The position numbers and the translations under genes are program-made. The notes under the pieces are model-generated. The model was given only the letters and a program-made list of their open reading frames with translations. It was not told where the DNA came from and searched no databases. Of a DNA stretch of 64,000 nucleotides, positions 10,286-19,247 are shown piece after piece (within the stretch, counting starts at the first letter, position 1; each line of letters starts with the position of its first letter). Origin of the DNA: Alkalibacterium sp034520745 (GTDB lineage Bacteria > Bacillota > Bacilli > Lactobacillales > Carnobacteriaceae_A); contig JAXHNF010000011.1 of the NCBI GenBank assembly GCA_034520745.1, forward strand, positions 77,372 through 141,371. The letters are read 5' to 3'.

Positions 10286-10462
10286 CTAGTATTCTTCAGG
10301 CATGATGACCGCTAGAATGATGTAGAGCAGCAGATTGCTTGGGATGATGATGAACAAAAGCCTTACTGCTAATGAAGAAATGCCGAAGAATTCTGCTATT
10401 CCTCCGCATACCCCTGCAATCACTCTGTCTGTTGAGGATTTCCTTAATTTTTTACCGTTCAT
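10286..10462 (-). CDS. PspC-domain small membrane protein
   Basis: A 58-residue protein beginning MNGKKLRKSSTDRVIAGVCG and continuing GGIAEFFGISSLAVRLLF to an LLLYIILAVIMPEEY end. This is the short stand-alone PspC domain: a basic start, the VxxGVCGGIA motif and one or two membrane segments. The ribosome binding site AAGGAGG is 5-6 nt before the ATG. It begins 35 bp after the CorA stop, so the two are likely co-transcribed. PspC proteins belong to envelope-stress responses, and in Bacillota similar short ones accompany lia/pspC-type systems. Its particular role here is unknown. Confidence 0.8.
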   Translation of the reverse strand: MNGKKLRKSSTDRVIAGVCGGIAEFFGISSLAVRLLFIIIPSNLLLYIILAVIMPEEY

Positions 10463-10497
10463 TCAATCGCCTCCTTATATTGGTTGTTACTCACAGT

Positions 10498-11439
10498 TTA
10501 GCGTAATTTTTGAAAAAATTCTAACAGGACCCTTTTATTTGAAATCTTTTTCTTCAGATATTGGGCTGCAAGAATGCTTATAACGACCGCTAAAGCAATG
10601 ACGAGCCAGGAACCGAATGGTGTATCTCTTCCAATCAGTCCTCCGGTATTGATACCGAACAAACTGAAAATGAGTGTCGGGATCGAAATGACCAGTGCCC
10701 AGGATGCCAGATATTCCATGATGCTGTTCAGTTTATTGTCAATACTGTCAGATAACAGACCGCTTGTAGACTCCACCAGTTCCTTATATAAATGAACCGT
10801 ATGCCCGGCCTTTTTGATTTTCAGGCGTATGATTTCCCGGTGTTCCACATCCAGGAATGCCGTAACCTCTTCGTTGTTCAAAAAAAGGGTCAGTGTTTCT
10901 TCATAATCATCCAGTCGCCTGGAAAGAATCACTATTTCCTGTTCCAGCGATGCCAGTTTAAGCAGGACTTTCCTGTCAGACTTTTCTCTGGCTTCTTGTT
11001 CCAGCTTCTCGATCCGTTTCTTTAAGCGCTCCAGCTCATTGGTGAATATGCTGTATTCCTCTGTTATTCTAGTATAGATAAAAAGAGATAAAGACGAGAA
11101 AGACAGGAATTCCTCCGTCAACGTTTCATGAGCCGTAAGGGGAACAAAGCAGATCAGTCCGTTTTTTGAAAGAATCAGGGTGACAGCCCTGTCTGCTTCA
11201 GCCAGCCGCCCCAGTTCCCTTTCTTCCCAGAGCGGGAGGTGGATAAGGACTGCCTGAGAGTATCTGGTGGAGGGAGAAGGATGAAACATCGCAATCTCTT
11301 TCTCATTATAAAGATCAAAGAGCTGCGGCATCAAGCCGTACTGTCCGATGAGATTCTCAGTCTCTTTACTGTCCGGATGGCTCACCACCACCCATTCCCA
11401 TTCCTTGTTGCCATCTGTCTGTATTCCTTTTGAAATCAT
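10498..11439 (-). CDS. CorA-family divalent metal ion transporter with GIN motif
   Basis: Intact 313-residue protein of the CorA/MIT family: a long soluble N-terminal domain, a charged stalk helix (LERLKKRIEKLEQEAREK) and two C-terminal membrane helices with a basic tail (KKKISNKR). The signature after the first membrane helix is FGINTGG, where classical CorA has GMN. GIN variants occur naturally in the superfamily and may alter ion selectivity (zinc or other divalent ions, efflux) rather than abolish it. The start at 11439 follows GGGAGGTGACTGG. The PspC gene follows in the same operon. Magnesium uptake is the default family function; the substrate is uncertain. Confidence 0.85.
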   Translation of the reverse strand: MISKGIQTDGNKEWEWVVVSHPDSKETENLIGQYGLMPQLFDLYNEKEIAMFHPSPSTRYSQAVLIHLPLWEERELGRLAEADRAVTLILSKNGLICFVPLTAHETLTEEFLSFSSLSLFIYTRITEEYSIFTNELERLKKRIEKLEQEAREKSDRKVLLKLASLEQEIVILSRRLDDYEETLTLFLNNEEVTAFLDVEHREIIRLKIKKAGHTVHLYKELVESTSGLLSDSIDNKLNSIMEYLASWALVISIPTLIFSLFGINTGGLIGRDTPFGSWLVIALAVVISILAAQYLKKKISNKRVLLEFFQKLR

Positions 11440-11778
11440 ATCCAGTCACCTCCCTGTCCTCTCTATGCGTCGATTCTTTTTTAACTGACGTTCGTCATTA
11501 AACCAGTCCTCGATTCACAGGATGCAGTTCTTATTATTGCTCTTCTCGTCTTTAGCATACGCTTTCATAGAGAAAAGGTCTACAATAACAAATCTTACAC
11601 TTTCTACCATCTGTTTTGATCGTATTTTTTTACTTTCTCAGTTACACTGATAGCATCAAGTAATAATTTCAAACGAAAGGAGCTGCAGTGTCAGATATTC
11701 AGACACGACGCATATGACTATATCATTTCTCATAATGATGAGTTTTGTACTCATACACTTTTTTCAATCCATATTTCT
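11440..11778. other. Divergent intergenic region between corA and the membrane-protein gene
   Basis: It should hold both promoters. A plus-strand pair TTTACT / TAGCAT (about 11632-11660, 16-bp spacing) is plausible but weak. A strong AAAGGAG sequence at about 11680 is followed by GTG, yet that frame closes after nine codons. This may mark a frameshifted true start of the 11779 gene. A small palindrome TGACGTTCGTCA is at 11486-11497. Confidence 0.35.
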
Positions 11779-12435
11779 ATGCCCAATAAGCGTCTGAAAC
11801 AGTTTATTTCATTCACTGCCGGTGTCGGTATCGCCTACGTTTTCATCCATCTCTGGCCTCAGGTCGCAGTGACCCAGGCTATAGCTGAAGAGGAGATCAA
11901 CTGGCTGGAAGGTCACGTCCTGCATTATGCACTTTATCTTATTGCCCTCAGTGGTCTGACTATTTTCTATACCCTTCACCGTCTGGTCGTCCGGGCACAT
12001 GCAAATGAAGACATAAAAACGCCTGATGAGATCGATTCCGCACTGTTCTGGGCCAATATCGGCTTTTTTTCCTTATATAATTTGATCATCGGCTATCTGC
12101 TGACCAACCGGGATGAAATGAGCTCGACCGTTCTGGTATTCTTCATCGCTTTTGCCCTTCATTTCATCACCAATGACTGGCATTTGAGACATCATCATGA
12201 ATCCGCTTATGATCATTACGGAAGATACATTCTTTCGGTAAGCATTGTCGCCGGATATGCTGCAGGAGTCTGGACAGACTTTCCAGAGTATTTTATTGGC
12301 AGCGCTGAAGCATTTATTACGGGCGGTATGACACTCAACGTCATCAAACATGAACTTCCCTCAGAAGAAGCAGGAAGTCTGGAAGGTTTTTTGACTGGTA
12401 TCGTCAGTGCGGGGGCATTGTTTACATTTATATAG
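11779..12435 (+). CDS. Polytopic membrane protein of unknown function
   Basis: An uninterrupted 218-residue frame with about seven hydrophobic segments, including GVGIAYVFIHLW near the start and LYLIALSGLTIFYTL. A histidine-rich loop, WHLRHHHESAYDHY, sits in the middle. Together with small-residue helices near the end (AEAFITGGMTLNVIKHELP) it recalls ZIP-like metal transporter topology, but I do not recognise a named family. No ribosome binding site lies directly before the ATG at 11779; a good one about 95 nt upstream suggests a longer N-terminus broken by an indel. A terminator follows directly. Metal binding by the histidine loop is only a suggestion. Confidence 0.6.
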   Translation: MPNKRLKQFISFTAGVGIAYVFIHLWPQVAVTQAIAEEEINWLEGHVLHYALYLIALSGLTIFYTLHRLVVRAHANEDIKTPDEIDSALFWANIGFFSLYNLIIGYLLTNRDEMSSTVLVFFIAFALHFITNDWHLRHHHESAYDHYGRYILSVSIVAGYAAGVWTDFPEYFIGSAEAFITGGMTLNVIKHELPSEEAGSLEGFLTGIVSAGALFTFI

Positions 12436-12440
12436 AAAAA

Positions 12441-12478
12441 AGGCGGAATAAGCGTGTATTTCTACGCTCATTCCGCCT
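12441..12478. terminator. Bidirectional terminator between convergent genes
   Basis: A 15-bp stem with one mismatch (12441-12455 with 12464-12478) has a T6 run on the minus strand and a TTTTA tail on the plus strand. It separates the membrane-protein gene from the end of the riboflavin operon. Confidence 0.7.
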
Positions 12479-12482
12479 GCTT

Positions 12483-13144
12483 TTATAAATAGTTTTTCAG
12501 TTCAGTGATGTCCTGGATCACCAGATCGGCTTTTTTCAGTTCTTCTTCAGAACCAAAGCCGTATGCACAGCCGATAGCAACCGTTGAGTCCAGCTCGCCG
12601 ACTTCGAGGTCCTGGTGTCTGTCTCCGATGACCGCATACTCGCCAGGATACTTGTCTCTGAATCCTTCAACGATTTCTTTCTTGGACTTTTTGAAATCAG
12701 TCATCTCCGTGCAGTACATATCTGTGAAATACTCTCTCAGATCAAACAGGTCCGCGTGCGACTCCATGTAGTCGATCGAGCAGTTGCTCAAAAAGATGAG
12801 CGTATAGTTCTCTCTCAGATACGCCAAGGTTTCCAGTAGCTCCAGGATACAGAACCGCTTCCGCGCCGACTGATCTTCTCGACCATCGTCTGACCGATGA
12901 TGCTTGAGGCATCTGTCTTGAACGGTTCTTCCAGATGCGGCATGAACTGGGCCCACATCTCTTTTTTACTGTAACCCAGCCAGCGGGTGATTTCGCTGTC
13001 CTGCCACTCTTTCACCGCAGCTTTTTCATTTTTTATAAGATAATCATAGGCCTTTTTAAAAGCCGGGATATAGATTCTGCTGCTGTCGTGGACCGTGCCG
13101 TCATAATCGAATATGAGGGTCCTGACATTGCTGAAGGATGGCAT
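12483..13144 (-). CDS. HAD-family phosphatase at the end of the riboflavin operon
   Basis: HAD hydrolase of about 220 residues: motif I LIFDYDGTVHD with the nucleophilic Asp, motif II IFLSNCS, the motif III lysine in DFKKSKKEI and motif IV VIGDRHQDLEVG. The helical cap between motifs I and II places it in subclass I. One frameshift lies near 12860. Its ATG overlaps the ribH stop in a TGATG junction, so it is translationally coupled to lumazine synthase. The riboflavin pathway needs a HAD-type phosphatase for 5-amino-6-(5-phosphoribitylamino)uracil, usually encoded elsewhere (YcsE, YbjI or YigB types). This gene is a good candidate for that step by position; the substrate is inferred. Confidence 0.75.
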
Positions 13145-13608
13145 CAAGAAAGCTTCTTCAGCAGGTTGGCCATTTCGATGGCACCGACAGCTACGTCATA
13201 GCCTTTGTTCCCGGCTTTCGTTCCGGAACGTTCGATGGCCTGTTCGATCGTGTCTGTGGTAACGACTCCGAACATCACAGGCACACCGGTACTGTCGGCG
13301 GCAGCAGCCACACCTTTAGCTGCTTCTGAACAGACAAGATCATAGTGAGAGGTCGCGCCTCTGATGACCGCGCCCAATGTGACGATGGCATCGTAGCGGC
13401 CGGAAGCTGCCATTTTTTTCAGCGACCAGAGGGATTTCATAAGCTCCGGTACCCAGACGACCTCGATGGCGTCTTCGTCTACACCGTGTCTTCTAAGTGC
13501 ATCCAGTGAACCTTCCAGTAACTTCGATCCGATAAAGGCATTGAAACGCCCTACGATGATACCTATCTTCAAATCTTCTGCAATCAGCTGTCCTTCAATT
13601 GTTTTCAT
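13144..13608 (-). CDS. ribH: 6,7-dimethyl-8-ribityllumazine synthase
   Basis: Lumazine synthase of 154 residues, intact. It condenses 3,4-dihydroxy-2-butanone 4-phosphate with the ribitylaminouracil. Visible family features are IGIIVGRFNAFIGSKLLEGSLD, WVPELMKSLWSLKKMA, TLGAVIRGATSHYDLVC with the catalytic His, and PVMFGVVTTDTIEQAIERSG. I choose the ATG at 13608 because it gives the standard family length and follows GGAAGG; an ATG at 13620 is too close to that sequence. It lies 55 bp after ribBA and overlaps the HAD gene start by one base. Confidence 0.92.
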   Translation of the reverse strand: MKTIEGQLIAEDLKIGIIVGRFNAFIGSKLLEGSLDALRRHGVDEDAIEVVWVPELMKSLWSLKKMAASGRYDAIVTLGAVIRGATSHYDLVCSEAAKGVAAAADSTGVPVMFGVVTTDTIEQAIERSGTKAGNKGYDVAVGAIEMANLLKKLS

Positions 13609-13663
13609 ACTTATATCCATTCCTTCCAAAGTGTTTTTATTTTTTATAAGCAGATCTGTTTGC

Positions 13664-14863
13664 TTACAGATCCAGATAATGACCCATTTTTTCTTTTTTC
13701 GTTGTAAGGTAGTTTCTGTCTTCATCAAACAGTTTGGTCTGGATCGGGATCCTGTTCTCGATCTTCAGTCCGTATTTGTCCAGAGTCGAGATCTTGATCG
13801 GATTATTGGTCATCAGGTTCAGGCGGTTCACGCCCAGGTCATCAAAGATCTGTTTGCACTCATAGTATTCTCTGGCGTCTACCGGCAGGCCAAGCATTAA
13901 ATTCGCTTCGATCGTATCATGTCCCTGATCCTGCAGCGCATAGGCTCTGATTTTGTTGACCAGACCGATGCCGCGGCCTTCCTGGCGCAGATAGACGAGG
14001 ATGCCCCGACCTTCTTCGGCTATCTTTTTCAAGGCTATGTCGAGCTGCTGACCGCAGTCACATTTTTTTGATTTAAAGACATCACCCGTCAGACACTCCG
14101 AATGGATACGGCAAAGGACGGGTTCGCCGTCAGAAACGTCTCCCATCACCAAGGCCACATGATGTTCGCCTGTAAATTTATGTTCATAGGCATAGATGTC
14201 AAAATCGCCGTATTCTGTCGGCAGTTTGGCTTTTGATTCTCTGACGATCAGCTGTTCGTTTGCTTTTCTGTATTCGATCAGATCTGTGATCGTACCGATT
14301 TTCAGCTCGTGCTCTTTCGCCAGTTCGATCAGGTCATCCCGTCTGGCCATCGAGCCGTCGTCATTCATGATCTCACAGCACAGTCCGGCAGGTTTCAGTC
14401 CGGCCAGACGCATCAGGTCGAATGAACCGTCGCTTCTGTGTGGCCGTTTCGTGCAAGCACACCGCCTTCCACCGCTTCCAGTGGAAACATGTGTCCTGGA
14501 CGCTTGAAATCGCTGGGAGTGCTGCCGTCTTCGACCGTTTTCATGGCCGTAAGCGAGCGTTCGCCGGCTGAAATCCCTGTGGTCGTATCCGCATGATCGA
14601 TGGAAATGGTGAATGCCGTTGTGTGTTCATCCGTATTCAGTGAACTCATCTGCGACAGACCCAGTTTTTTTGTGTAGTCTTTTGGTCATCGGGATACAGA
14701 TCAGACCGCGTGCATACTTGGTCATGAAGTTGACATTCTCCGGTGTCGCAAATTCAGCCGCGCAGATAATGTCCCCTTCATTTTCTCTGTCTTCATCATC
14801 GACAATGATGACGTTTTTCCCCTGTTTCAGTTCTTCCAGTAATTCTTCTATTTTATCAAACAT
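13664..14863 (-). CDS. ribBA: Bifunctional DHBP synthase / GTP cyclohydrolase II
   Basis: A two-domain enzyme of about 400 residues. The N-terminal RibB part makes 3,4-dihydroxy-2-butanone 4-phosphate from ribulose 5-phosphate and shows VDDEDRENEGDIICAAEFA and TTGISAGERSLT. The C-terminal RibA part opens GTP and shows the zinc ligands in SECLTGDVFKSKKCDCGQQ, then YLRQEGRGIGLVNKIRAYALQD. Two frameshifts, near 14640 and 14420, interrupt the RibB half; the residues on both sides fit the family, so I think these are sequencing errors. The gene starts 18 bp after the ribE stop. It is third in the operon. Confidence 0.9.
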
Positions 14864-14881
14864 CCGCTGCTCCTAACTCCT

Positions 14882-15535
14882 TTATGAAAACCCATTATTT
14901 TTTAAAAATGCTTCTGTCAGATCATTCTTTTGCACTTCTTTTTCAGACGACAGGCCCAGCAGTTTTTCAACGTATTTGCCTATCAGATCGACTTCCAGAT
15001 TGACTTTATCGCCGACCGTGTTTTTCAGAAGGGTCGTTTCTTCCGCCGTGTGCGGGATGATCGACACCTGAAACTCGCTGTCATTTACGGTCGCTACAGT
15101 CAGGCTGATACCATCAATGGCGATCGACCCTTTTTCAATGATGTAGCGCAGCAGGTCAGGGCCAGCCTGGATCGTTACCCAGACGGCGTTGTCGTCTTTT
15201 CTGTACTGGCTGATAACGCCCGTTCCGTCAATGTGACCGCTGACCATGTGCCCACCGAGACGCGTCTGCAGATTCAGTGCCCGCTCAAGGTTGACCTTGC
15301 TCCCGCTCGATTTGTCTCCCAAAGACGTCCGGTCAAGGGTTTCTGACATCACATCTACTGTAAACTGGTCGTTCGTCATGCTCGTGACGGTCAGACACAC
15401 ACCGTTCGTCATGATGCTGTCTCCGATCTTAGTGTCTTCGAGCACTTTGTTCGCTCTGATCGTCAGCTCACTCGATTTCGCGCCTTTTTTGATACTCTTC
15501 AGTTCGCCGATCTCTTCCACGATACCTGTAAACAT
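14882..15535 (-). CDS. ribE: Riboflavin synthase, alpha subunit
   Basis: Intact 217-residue protein with the N-terminal MFTGIVEEIGEL signature and the two internal lumazine-binding repeats: NGVCLTVTSM with VMSETLDRTSLG, then GHIDGTGVI with DGISLTVATV. It dismutates 6,7-dimethyl-8-ribityllumazine to riboflavin. Its ATG follows the ribD stop directly (TGAATG), consistent with translational coupling. Unlike its neighbours it has no frameshift. Confidence 0.93.
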   Translation of the reverse strand: MFTGIVEEIGELKSIKKGAKSSELTIRANKVLEDTKIGDSIMTNGVCLTVTSMTNDQFTVDVMSETLDRTSLGDKSSGSKVNLERALNLQTRLGGHMVSGHIDGTGVISQYRKDDNAVWVTIQAGPDLLRYIIEKGSIAIDGISLTVATVNDSEFQVSIIPHTAEETTLLKNTVGDKVNLEVDLIGKYVEKLLGLSSEKEVQKNDLTEAFLKNNGFS

Positions 15536-16631
15536 TCAACGTTCCTCCTGTGTGTAGCCTTCTATAAGTAAATCTTCATTTATTCTCGTTACCTGCATAT
15601 CTCTTATTGAAAATGCCTCGTTCATTTTTTCCACACCCTGCCCCATGACGGGTGAAACCGCATCTTTTCCACCCATCAGCTTGGGCGCAACGTAAATGTT
15701 CACCTTATCGATGATCCCGGCTTCCAGTGCAGCCGCATTCAGCGTTCCCCCGCCTTCAAGCAGGATGCTGTCGATCCCTTTTTCTCCAAGAGAGACCATG
15801 GCATTTTTCAATTCGACCTGGCCGTTTCGTTCGGGTACAACGAGCACCTGAACCCCCAGATCCGTGAGCTGGCGACGCTTCACTACCGAGCTGTGATCTG
15901 TTGTCAGTATCAGTGTCGGCGCTTCATCCTGGTCTGAAAGCACTTGAGCATCCAGCGGAACTCTCAGCCTGCTGTCCAAAATGATCCGGATGGGGTTTTG
16001 GTAGCCGGGTACCCGGCAGGTCAGCCTGGGATCATCTTCAAGTACCGTCCCGATCCCAGCCATGATCCCGGACAGATAACCTCTCAGGTGGTGGGCATGT
16101 GCTCTGGACTCTTCTGAAGAGATCCATTTTGAATCGCCCGTTTCCGTTGCGATCTTCCCGTCTAAAGACATCGCATACTTCATCACGACAAACGGTGTTT
16201 TCGTGGTGATGTATTTGATGAACACCTCATTGAGCCGGTTGCTTTCTTCTTCAAGGACGCCCTCAACGACTTCGATCCCCGCTTTTCTGAGCCTCTCCAG
16301 CCCGCTGCCGGAAACCAGCGGGATTCGGATCGGTGGCGGCGACCACGACTTTTTTCAGTTTCTTCTCAATGATCAGATTCGAACATGGAGGCGTCTTGCC
16401 GTAATGCGAACACGGCTCCAGAGTGACATAGATCGTCGCCCCTTCGACAGATTCAGTGGCTGAGCTGATCGCGTTGACTTCAGCATGGGCTTCTCCAACT
16501 TTTTCATGGTAACCTTCACCGATGATCCGGCCGTCTTTCACGATGACCGCGCCGACCATGGGGTTCGGTGATGTGTGCCCTTTCCCTTTTTCAGCAAGTT
16601 CCAGTGCTCTCCTCATATACTTGATATCCAT
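15536..16631 (-). CDS. ribD: Bifunctional pyrimidine deaminase/reductase
   Basis: About 365 residues. The N-terminal deaminase domain has the zinc site HAEVNAI and PCSHYGKTPPC. The C-terminal reductase domain begins near TPFVVMKYAMSLDGKIAT and contains ILDSRLRVPLDAQ and SILLEGGGTLNAAAL. It performs steps two and three of riboflavin synthesis. A frameshift near 16315 falls between the domains; the other-frame segment supplies the missing linker (LERLRKAGIEVVEGVLEEE). The start follows GGGAAAGGATGCGAAG. It is the first gene behind the FMN riboswitch. Confidence 0.9.
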
Positions 16632-16654
16632 CTTCGCATCCTTTCCCGGTAATT

Positions 16655-16690
16655 AAAAAGCCCCGAATCAGATTCGATTCAGGGCTTTTT
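16655..16690 (-). terminator. Leader terminator just upstream of ribD
   Basis: A 15-bp stem with one G-U pair (16655-16669 with 16676-16690) and T-run on the minus strand, 24 bp before ribD. It is placed as the expression platform of the FMN riboswitch. Confidence 0.7.
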
Positions 16691-16775
16691 TTACAAGCTG
16701 GATCATCCACAGACTGAGTCGCTGAAACGGCCTTCACCCATAAGTAAAAGTCGCGACTCCTTTATGTATAAAAAT

Positions 16776-16798
16776 GCCCTGGAATAAAATTCCAGGGC
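16776..16798 (-). terminator. Second, promoter-proximal leader terminator
   Basis: A 10-bp perfect GC-rich stem (16776-16785 with 16789-16798), a 3-nt loop and an ATTTTTAT tail on the minus strand, between the aptamer and the second hairpin. The rib leader thus has two intrinsic terminators in series. Confidence 0.65.
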
Positions 16799-16865
16799 GA
16801 CTTTAATACACTCTCTTTTCAGCTGACGATCTTCTCCGATCGTTCAGTTTCTCAGTCGTGTCATT

Positions 16866-16985
16866 ATCTACTGTCTTCTTTCATCCAGACTATACTGTCG
16901 GCTTCGGAATCTGACCGAATCTGCCTTGCGGCTCGTGGGCTATACCACCGGTAGGGACTCGCACCCTGCCCTGAAGACTATTCAG
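16866..16985 (-). ncRNA. FMN riboswitch (RFN element)
   Basis: Read on the minus strand it contains the conserved RFN core: GGGCAGGGTG, then GAGTCCCTACCGGTGGTAT, AGCCCACGAGC and the closing TCTGGATGAAAGAAG. RFN elements bind FMN and shut off rib operons. It starts about 10 nt after the predicted transcription start and is followed by two terminators before ribD. Confidence 0.95.
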
Positions 16986-16999
16986 TTTTTTACACTCTA

Positions 17000-17028
17000 A
17001 TGATATATCGGTGACTCCTGCTTGTCAA
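17000..17028 (-). promoter_or_regulatory. Sigma-A promoter of the riboflavin operon
   Basis: TTGACA (17023-17028) and TATCAT (17000-17005) on the minus strand are 17 bp apart, 6 bp after the thiolase stop codon. The predicted start precedes the RFN aptamer. Confidence 0.8.
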
Positions 17029-17033
17029 TACTT

Positions 17034-18250
17034 TTATTCAGCGTCGGTATTTTTCACAAGCACAGCAACACCCATGCCTCCACCAATGCAAAGTGATGCC
17101 AGACCGTATTTCAGTCCGCGCTGTTTCATGACGTGGATAAGAGTGACCAGAATACGGTTCCCGCTGGCTCCGACCGGATGACCCAAAGCGATCGCTCCGC
17201 CATTCAGGTTCGTGCGTTTGAGCATATAGTCTTTTGAGACACCGAACGCTTCCGTTATTTCTTTTATAACGCCCAGACTCTGAGAGGCGAAGGCCTCATT
17301 CAGTTCAAAGACATCGATATCTTCAAAATCGATCTGCGCTTTCTTCATGGCCTGCTTGATTGCCGGTGTCGGGCCCAGTCCCATCACAGACGGATCCACA
17401 CCGCCCTGACCGACAGCGACGATCTCGACTAAAGGCTTCAATCCATTTGCATTCATATATTCTTCCCCGACAACTAAGGTAGCGCTAGCCCCGTCATTGA
17501 TGCCGGAAGCATTGCCGGCAGTTACGGACCCGTCTTTTTTAAACGCCGGACGCAGGCTGTTCAGCTTGTCTTCAGTTGTCTTGCGGTTCGGGTATTCATC
17601 GGTATCAACGACGACCGTTTCACGGCGGACTTTCGTTTCCACCGGAACGATCTCATCCTTGAAGGCCCCCTCATCCACGGCTCTGATCGCACGCTCTTGA
17701 GACGTGATGGCGAACATGAGTCCTGTTCCTCACGGGTTATCCCGTAACGCTCAACAATGTTTTCAGCCGTTATCCCCATGTGATAGCCTTCAAAGGCATC
17801 CGTCAGCGCATCGTCCAGCATGTGGTCCCCAACTTTATACCCGCCCATTTTATGGCCGGAGCGGGTACTCCCGGGAATCAGGTAAGGCGCCTGACTCATG
17901 GATTCCGTCCCGCCGGCTATGATCGCCTGATACTCACCGGCTTTCACACCGAGATAAGCATTGATGACCGTTTTCAGTCCGCTGCCGCAGACCATGTTGA
18001 GTGAATAAGCCGGGACTTCGACCTGGATCCCCGCCTTGATAGAAGCCTGGCGCGCGACGCCTTGCCCCTGTCCGGCCGGCAGGACATTCCCCAAAACCAC
18101 TTCATCGATATCTTCGTGCCTGATCCCGCTTTGTTCCAGCACCCCTTTGATGGCATAGCTGCCAAGTTCTGAAGCAGATACATCTTTCAAAGCTCCTAAA
18201 AATGAACCGACCGGTGTGCGTTTTGCTCCTGCAATATAAACTTTACTCAT
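17034..18250 (-). CDS. Acetyl-CoA C-acetyltransferase (thiolase)
   Basis: Thiolase of about 395-405 residues with all catalytic elements: nucleophile Cys in SLNMVCGSGLK, substrate His in NLNGGAIALGHPVGASG, and the second Cys in LASLCIGGGMG. It also has ITAENIVERYGITREEQD and NEAFASQ. One frameshift near 17705 joins EEQD to FAITSQERA. It condenses two acetyl-CoA to acetoacetyl-CoA or runs in reverse; in lactic bacteria it commonly feeds the mevalonate pathway. It is monocistronic as far as can be seen, with a TATAAT-like -10 near 18285. The rib promoter lies just after its stop. Confidence 0.9.
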
Positions 18251-18382
18251 TTAATTTGACTTCCCTTCGATTATATTGACTGCAATTATAATACTGCTCA
18301 CCTTTTATTTTTAAAGAAGCCGGGAAAGAAGTAAAGGTACGCTGTTTAATCTTTGAGAAAATTTAACTAATTTGACTCGTCA

Positions 18383-19206
18383 TTATTCCTCTACCGGTAC
18401 ATACTGCGCCGTCCCATGTCTCCAGAATAAAGTTCTGTGTTTCTTCCGAACGCAGCACTTCGACCAGTCGTTCGATGCGTTCATCGCTAGCATCTTCCGA
18501 ACGGACTGCGATAATGTTGGCATAAGGAGATGAGCTGCTTTCCAGCGCAATGGAATCTTCGATCGGGCTGATGCCCTGATCCACGGCGAAGTTGGAATTG
18601 ATGAAGAACACATCGCCTTCGTCTTCTGCGTAAAGTGTCGGGAGTAGCGCGGCATCGTACTCGTATTCAAATTCCAGGTTCAAATCATTTGTCACGATGT
18701 CATCGAAGGTTGCATCCACCAAATCAACGGATTCATCCACTTCGATAAGGCCGGCTTCCGAAAGCACGCTCAGGAGCACGGCCGTGATCAGAGCGCTGTT
18801 GCTTGTCAGGATCGTCGCCCCTTCCGGAAGCTCACTTAAATCGTCATGCCGATTGGAATAGGCTCCAAGCGGCTCGATATGAATACCTCCCGCATTGACG
18901 AAATCATAGTCATTTTCTTCCACTTGTGCCTCAAAATACGGGACATGCTGGAAGTAATTGGCGTCCAGATCCCCATCAGAAAGTGCCAGGTTAGGTATAA
19001 CATAATCATTGTATGTTTCAATCTCCAAGTCGATTCCTTCTTCTTCCAGTATCGGTTGAACGAATTCCAGGATCTCAGCATGCGGGACATTAGTTGCCCC
19101 TACCGTTAATGTCTCTGATTCTTCAGTGCTTCTCGTCTCACGTTTCCACAAGCTGCCAAGATAACAACGCACTTCCTAAAACAACGATTCCTCTGACTTT
19201 TTTCAT
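18383..19206 (-). CDS. metQ: Methionine ABC transporter substrate-binding lipoprotein
   Basis: MetQ/NlpA-type lipoprotein of about 270 residues. The signal peptide and lipobox (LAAC) are reconstructed across two frameshifts near 19140, and the C-terminus (TWDGAQYVPVEE) after another near 18410. Between them the family pattern is clear: VGATNVPHAEILEFVQPILEEEGIDLEIE, NDYVIPNLALSDGDLDANYFQH, then EYDAALLPTLYAEDEGDVFFIN. It delivers methionine or related sulfur amino acids to MetNI. The ATG at 19206 follows GGGGAG and lies 41 bp after metI in a metN-metI-metQ operon. Confidence 0.88.
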
Positions 19207-19247
19207 TTTATTTCTCCCCTTATTTTGGTTTTTTAATAATTAATTTA

